Assembly: GCA_016715205.1 (NCBI GenBank)
Contig: JADKBC010000001.1
Span: 216,875-280,874 of the forward strand
Direction: 5' to 3'
Source of the DNA: Holophaga sp.
GTDB lineage: Bacteria > Acidobacteriota > Holophagae > Holophagales > Holophagaceae
Length of the DNA stretch: 64,000 bases
The notes under the pieces were generated by a model. The model searched no databases and was not told the DNA's origin. It saw nothing but the letters and a program-made list of their open reading frames with translations. The first letter of the stretch is position 1. Each line of letters starts with the position of its first letter. A program made the position numbers and the translations under genes. Below, piece by piece: positions 60,460 to 64,000 of the stretch.

Positions 60460-60977
60460 GCGAACGACTCTGGTTCAAGATTGGTGAAGCTTCGGCCCTG
60501 GTGGGGGCTTCTCCCAAGGAACTGCGCTACTGGGAACGGGTGATTCCCGAACTGAAGCCCCGCCGTTCCAAAGGCAACCTGCGGTACTACCACCAGGACG
60601 AACTGGTCAAGCTCCAGCGCATCCGCCAATGGCTTTCGGAAGGTTTCACCGTGGCCGATTGCCGTGAGCTGTTGAATGGCAATTCAGTTCAGGCTCCCCG
60701 CGTTCATCGACTCGAATCTTCCAATGAGTCCTTGCCGAAAAATATCGCCACGGTGCTGGCCGCCTTGCGCACCCTTCAGGAACGACTCTGCCGGGAAGCA
60801 GGCGACCCGCTGCCTTCGACCCCACCACCCGCTCGTCGGCAATCCGCTGCACCGAAACCGGAGAAATTGCCCCCTGTGCCGAAAGCTTCGAAACGTGAAC
60901 CCAAACCCAATCCTGAACTTCCAGCCCTGGGCCGCATGTGGTCACAGGGACGCCTGCCGTTGGATTGGGAGGAGTAG
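60456..60977 (+). CDS. MerR-family transcriptional regulator
   Basis: A 173-residue protein from ATG 60456, overlapping the NtrC stop (ATGA). A long in-frame reading starting at 60150 would lie over the NtrC gene and is rejected. Residues 5-75 are the MerR winged HTH (FKIGEASALVGASPKELRYWE, RSKGNLRYYHQDELVKLQRI). The C-terminus is Pro/Lys-rich with no cysteines, so it is not a metal sensor of the usual kind. Coupled to the two-component genes; target unknown. Confidence 0.85.
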   Translation: MSERLWFKIGEASALVGASPKELRYWERVIPELKPRRSKGNLRYYHQDELVKLQRIRQWLSEGFTVADCRELLNGNSVQAPRVHRLESSNESLPKNIATVLAALRTLQERLCREAGDPLPSTPPPARRQSAAPKPEKLPPVPKASKREPKPNPELPALGRMWSQGRLPLDWEE

Positions 60978-61031
60978 CCACGTTACCTTGCCTTGACCCG
61001 GCTCGGTGATTCCCGTAGACTCGATGATTCA

Positions 61032-61108
<77 letters not shown>

Positions 61109-61146
61109 AAAGCAAAGAGGCACCCGCAGGGTGCCTTTTTGCTTTT
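61109..61146 (+). terminator. Terminator of the tRNA-Pro gene
   Basis: A long stem formed by AAAAGCAAAGAGGCACCC (its first A is the tRNA's last base) and GGGTGCCTTTTTGCTTTT with loop GCA; one G-T pair in 18. T runs follow in the 3' arm. It begins directly after the tRNA CCA. Confidence 0.8.
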
Positions 61147-61597
61147 GCCCAAAGATCAAGATTCGAACTTCCGAATCGACGATGGTGCGCCGGTAGGGAA
61201 AGCGGGGGACGCACCGCGTTCCCCGCGGTCCGCGAAGCGGATTCCCGGGCGCAACCAGCGTCGCGGGGCGAAGCCGAAGTTCGAATCTTCGCGCCGACCA
61301 GCTAAGAGGCGACCTGCAGGGTGCCTTTTTGCTTTTGCCCAAAGATCAAGATTCGAACTTCCGAATCGACGATGGTGCGCCGGTAGGGAAAGCGGGGGAC
61401 GCACCGCGTTCCCCGCGGTCCGCGAAGCGGATTCTCGGGCGCAACCAGCGTCGCGGGGCGAAGCCGAAGTTCGAATCCGTTTCAGGCTGCCCTTAGCTAT
61501 ACGCGATGCAGGGTGCATTTTTGCTTTTGCCCAAAAAAAGATTCGAACTTCCGAATCGACGATGGTGCTCCGCGACGCGGATTCCTGGGCGAAGCCA
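61126..61597 (+). repeat. tRNA-Pro-derived tandem repeat (2.5 copies, 190-bp period)
   Basis: Copy 1 (61126-61287) and copy 2 (61316-61477) differ at one base in 162. A third, internally deleted copy lies at about 61508-61597. Each copy starts with the 3' half of the tRNA terminator, and each of the first two ends in the tRNA T-arm motif GAAGTTCGAATC. After copy 1 the match to the tRNA continues through the acceptor end to GCCGACCA (61300). The T-arm also occurs inverted inside each copy (GATTCGAACTTCC). No convincing gene lies in this stretch. Confidence 0.85.
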
Positions 61598-61617
61598 AGG
61601 TTTTCCCGCCTAGATGC

Positions 61618-62508
61618 TTAATTCTGGCCTTCGGGTGAAACTTCCCGATCGTCCATGAACATCGTCCGGCTGTAGCGGTCCCAGGCCTTGATGCGCCGAA
61701 GGGTGCCTTGCCGGTCCTGGGCCGCCAGGGCCGTGGCGATGGCATGGGAAAGCACGGCGAAGGTGGCGAAGCTGTGCGTGTACAGCAGGTTTTCGCAAGG
61801 GACCAGGACCATGGTGTCGGCCAGGCGCGCCAGGGGGGATTCCCGTCGATCGGTGAAGGCCAGCACGGGCACGCCAGCTTCCCTTGCGGCAGTGGCGGCA
61901 TTGAGGGTTTCGCGGTTGTAGGGGGTGAGCGAAACCACCACCAACAGATCCTTCGGGGTCAGGTTCTCCACCTGGGTTGAATAATCCGCAGGGCTGCCCA
62001 CCATGCAAAACAGCCCGGCCTGGGCGATCTGGTAGGCGAGCATTTCGCACATGATCTGGGCGGGTCCTCGTCCCAGGGCTAGGCGCTGATGGGCATTGGC
62101 AAGGCGGCGCACGGCTTCGGCCAGAAGATGCTGGTCAACTTCCTGCAGAAGGGTTTGGGTGTTGGTGGCATCACGCCGCGCCACTTCGGCCAGCAGGCCC
62201 CTGGAATCGGGGGCTCCGCTCGGCAGCTGGATGCCCCGGGTGGGCGGCGTACTCAGATTTCGGCAAGCCTCCTTGAGGGTCTGTCGGAAATCCGCAAACC
62301 CTTCGAAGCCGAAGTATCGGGCCACGCGAATGACGGTCGTAACGCTCACCTGCGCCCGTTCGGCCAGCGTTTCGATGCCCCAGAGCGCCCCCAGCAGGGG
62401 GTCATTCAGGAGGCAATCCACCACTCGCCGCTGCCCTGCCGTGAGGCCGCCGTACGCGGCGGTCATCTGGCTCTGAATGGGGAGGTTGGCGTGCGTCGAG
62501 TCAGCCAT
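61618..62508 (-). CDS. RpiR/MurR-family transcriptional regulator
   Basis: About 296 residues from ATG 62508, or 314 from ATG 62562; neither has a good ribosome site, so the start is open. N-terminal HTH (about residues 15-90; LAERAQVSVTTVIRVARYFGFEGFADFRQTL) typical of RpiR regulators, then a SIS sugar-phosphate isomerase domain (about 115-260; LALGRGPAQIMCEMLAYQIAQAG, DLLVVVSLTPYNRETL, GVPVLAFTD). It would respond to a phosphorylated sugar or amino sugar. No sugar operon is adjacent in the window. Confidence 0.85.
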   Translation of the reverse strand: MADSTHANLPIQSQMTAAYGGLTAGQRRVVDCLLNDPLLGALWGIETLAERAQVSVTTVIRVARYFGFEGFADFRQTLKEACRNLSTPPTRGIQLPSGAPDSRGLLAEVARRDATNTQTLLQEVDQHLLAEAVRRLANAHQRLALGRGPAQIMCEMLAYQIAQAGLFCMVGSPADYSTQVENLTPKDLLVVVSLTPYNRETLNAATAAREAGVPVLAFTDRRESPLARLADTMVLVPCENLLYTHSFATFAVLSHAIATALAAQDRQGTLRRIKAWDRYSRTMFMDDREVSPEGQN

Positions 62509-62562
62509 GGGAGGTAAAAGGAAGTATGACACGGGGCCGATTATTTCACGATCGTCGTACAT

Positions 62563-62800
62563 GCGTAGATTGTTTTTTTACGTTTATACACGTGAGTATT
62601 TATCTGTATATAAAATTTTAAATTATCATAGGTTATTTTAAATTTTTTTTATTTAATTATTCGGATATAAAATTGTCTTAACAAAATTTAACATCAAATT
62701 TTTTTCTCTTGAAATTTGATTTTAGGGTAATTTTCTTTCGTGATGATCTTGTGACACGTATCTTTTTTTCCAGTAATCGCCCCCTTTCTTCTGCTGGAGG
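62563..62800. promoter_or_regulatory. AT-rich intergenic region
   Basis: About 200 bases of unusually A/T-rich sequence (especially 62570-62730) in an otherwise GC-rich window. It includes a hairpin made from ATCAAATTT and AAATTTGAT at about 62693-62719. It separates the RpiR gene from the NHL lipoprotein gene and should contain both promoters. A GGAGG at its end serves the NHL gene. Confidence 0.55.
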
Positions 62801-62804
62801 TTCC

Positions 62805-64000
62805 ATGAATTCCTACCATCGCCACCTTCTACCACGCGTCATCCTCTGCGGACTGGCGCTCACCCTGGCCTGCCTGGGGGGAAACACCACCACACCCACG
62901 CCTCCGGTCCCGCCAGTGGACCACGGCAAGCTGGAATTCCTGGCCGGGAACGTGGATGGCTGGGGTTATGTGGATGGCAACCTAACCCAGGCACGATTCG
63001 CCAAACCCATGGGTATCGCCCGCGATGGGCAGGGCAACTTCTATATCGCGGATACCTACAACCACACCATCCGCAAGGTCACGGCGGCCGGTGTGGTCAG
63101 CACCTTGGCAGGTTCCCCAGGCCAGCGGGGCGCCGTCGATGGTACAGGCGTCGCAGCGCGGTTTTCCTCCCCCAAGGGTCTCGCCGTGGATAGCACTGGA
63201 AATGTGTTTGTGGCGGATTACGGCAATCAGGTGATCCGAAAAATCACGCCAGCTGGGGTTGTGACCACCTTTACCGGAACGGTGGGTGTGATGGGAGCCA
63301 CCGATGGGACCCGCCCAGCCCAGTTCATAGCCCCTTTGGACTAGATTTCGATGGCAGCGTAATCTCTTCCGTCACAGGGACCTCGATAACGGAACGATTC
63401 GTAAGATCACGGCCGCAGGGCAGGTCAGCACCTTGGCTGGTACAGCAGGGCAATTTGGTGCTGCGGATGGTCAGGGCAGTGCCGCCCTCTTCAGTGGGGT
63501 GTATTTCATCACCGCAGACGCCCAGAACAACCTCTACGTGGCGGATGGGGGCAACCACGCGATTCGAAAAATCACGCCGGGGGGCGCCGTCACCACCTTT
63601 GCAGGAACCCTCGGCACGAGTGGCTATCTCGATTCCAGCGATAAGCTCACCGCCCTGTTCAACGAACCTTACAGCGTGGCCTTCGATGCCTCGGGCGCGG
63701 TGCTGGTAAGCGACACCTATAACCACAGGATTCGCAAGATTCACCCGACGGGTGAAGTGACCACTCTAAGCGGCAGTGCCGCAGGTTACCTGGGTGGCTA
63801 TAACGATGGTGCTGGCACATTAGCCAGGATTCAAGTTGCTCAGGCGGCAGCTCGTGTCGGGATCTGGCCGGTGGGATCTACGTGGCCGATCAGTGGAACA
63901 ACCTGATCCGAAAGGTGGTGGTTAGCAGTGGCGCCACCTCAACATGGACGGGCGCACCGGCCTTAACCGGCACGGCTGACGGCATGGGTGCCGCCGCGCG
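62805..64000 (+). pseudogene. NHL-repeat lipoprotein gene with several frame breaks, 3' truncated by window
   Basis: ATG 62805 after GGAGG starts a signal peptide with lipobox LTLACLGG, then NHL repeats (AKPMGIARDGQGNFYIADTYNHTIRKVT and relatives, period about 55 residues). The frame stops at 63344. Matching NHL text continues in other frames: LDFDGS, then DNGTIRKITAAGQVSTLAG, then a long stretch to 63906, then in another frame IYVADQWNNLIRKVV to the window end. At least three of the breaks could be mended by one base at short G runs, so assembly error is possible, but several in 600 bases suggests decay. The intact protein would be a surface beta-propeller. Confidence 0.75.

Noticed and set aside
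61126..61597. CRISPR-like array
   Set aside because: The units are 162 bases with a 190-base period, derived from the tRNA end; no short repeats with regular unique spacers and no cas genes.
61139..61621. 160-residue frame through the tRNA-derived repeats
   Set aside because: Its translation is just the repeat read in changing frames; no start signal and no family.

Overview
The window is a GC-rich bacterial chromosome segment with densely packed genes, many starts preceded by a good Shine-Dalgarno, and no phage, IS element or CRISPR array. The gene content (two-component regulator-propeller sensor kinase, FecR/DUF6600-type secreted proteins, NHL and Kelch lipoproteins, menaquinone methyltransferase, DsrC/DsrMK-like genes, secreted M4 proteases) fits an Acidobacteriota chromosome, most likely class Holophagae (Geothrix/Holophaga-like). 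That placement is inference from gene types, not from a phylogenetic marker.

Layout. 1-1279: 3' part of an RqcH/NFACT gene. 1470-4991: a four-gene cluster of DsrC/TusE-like sulfur carrier, NarI/DsrM-like b-type cytochrome, DsrK/HdrD-like iron-sulfur protein and class V cysteine desulfurase. 5042-8745: Kelch lipoprotein, then the folate genes pabA-pabB-pabC. 8731-17894: transporter, Cys-tailed AhpD-like protein, AraC regulator with a NahK-like kinase, small secreted proteins, amidase, uraA, a frameshifted TMEM175 channel gene and a double FKBP protein. 17992-21975: a divergent pair of PilZ paralogs followed by a B12/radical-SAM gene. 21917-26474: a 4.4-kb segment bounded by 131-bp direct repeats and carrying a translationally coupled operon (FecR protein, coiled-coil protein, TPR-PDZ-thioredoxin-PDZ-PDZ protein) and a dead YbjN-like gene. 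26406-29051: homoserine dehydrogenase-like gene, pyrR, pyrB. 29115-34718: ferredoxin, oxyR divergent from ahpC-ahpD-dps with an OxyR-type operator between them, bacterioferritin, gpmI. 34759-44681: a membrane-bound sigma-54 activator, an exact -24/-12 promoter with upstream dyads, an ABM-fold protein, then a tandemly duplicated lipoprotein + M4 protease module. 44803-55827: chemoreceptor, trans-sulfuration enzyme, MarC, menG, acyl-CoA dehydrogenase, FecR/DUF6600 protein, tatD. 55907-60977: propeller sensor kinase, NtrC-type regulator, MerR-type regulator. 61032-61620: tRNA-Pro(GGG), its terminator and a tRNA-derived tandem repeat. 61618-64000: RpiR regulator, an AT-rich gap and a decayed NHL-repeat gene running off the end.

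How parts work together. OxyR, AhpC, AhpD and Dps form a self-contained peroxide response, with Bfr nearby. PabABC makes p-aminobenzoate. PyrR/PyrB and UraA serve pyrimidines. The desulfurase-DsrC-DsrMK-like cluster looks like a route from cysteine sulfur through a carrier persulfide to the menaquinone pool, without the sulfite reductase DsrAB in this window. The strongest regulatory inference is that the membrane sigma-54 activator at 34759 drives the promoter just downstream of it, and possibly the duplicated secreted protease modules beyond. Several reading-frame breaks (TMEM175, NHL, YbjN) were found; those at G runs could be assembly errors, while the YbjN gene is convincingly dead.
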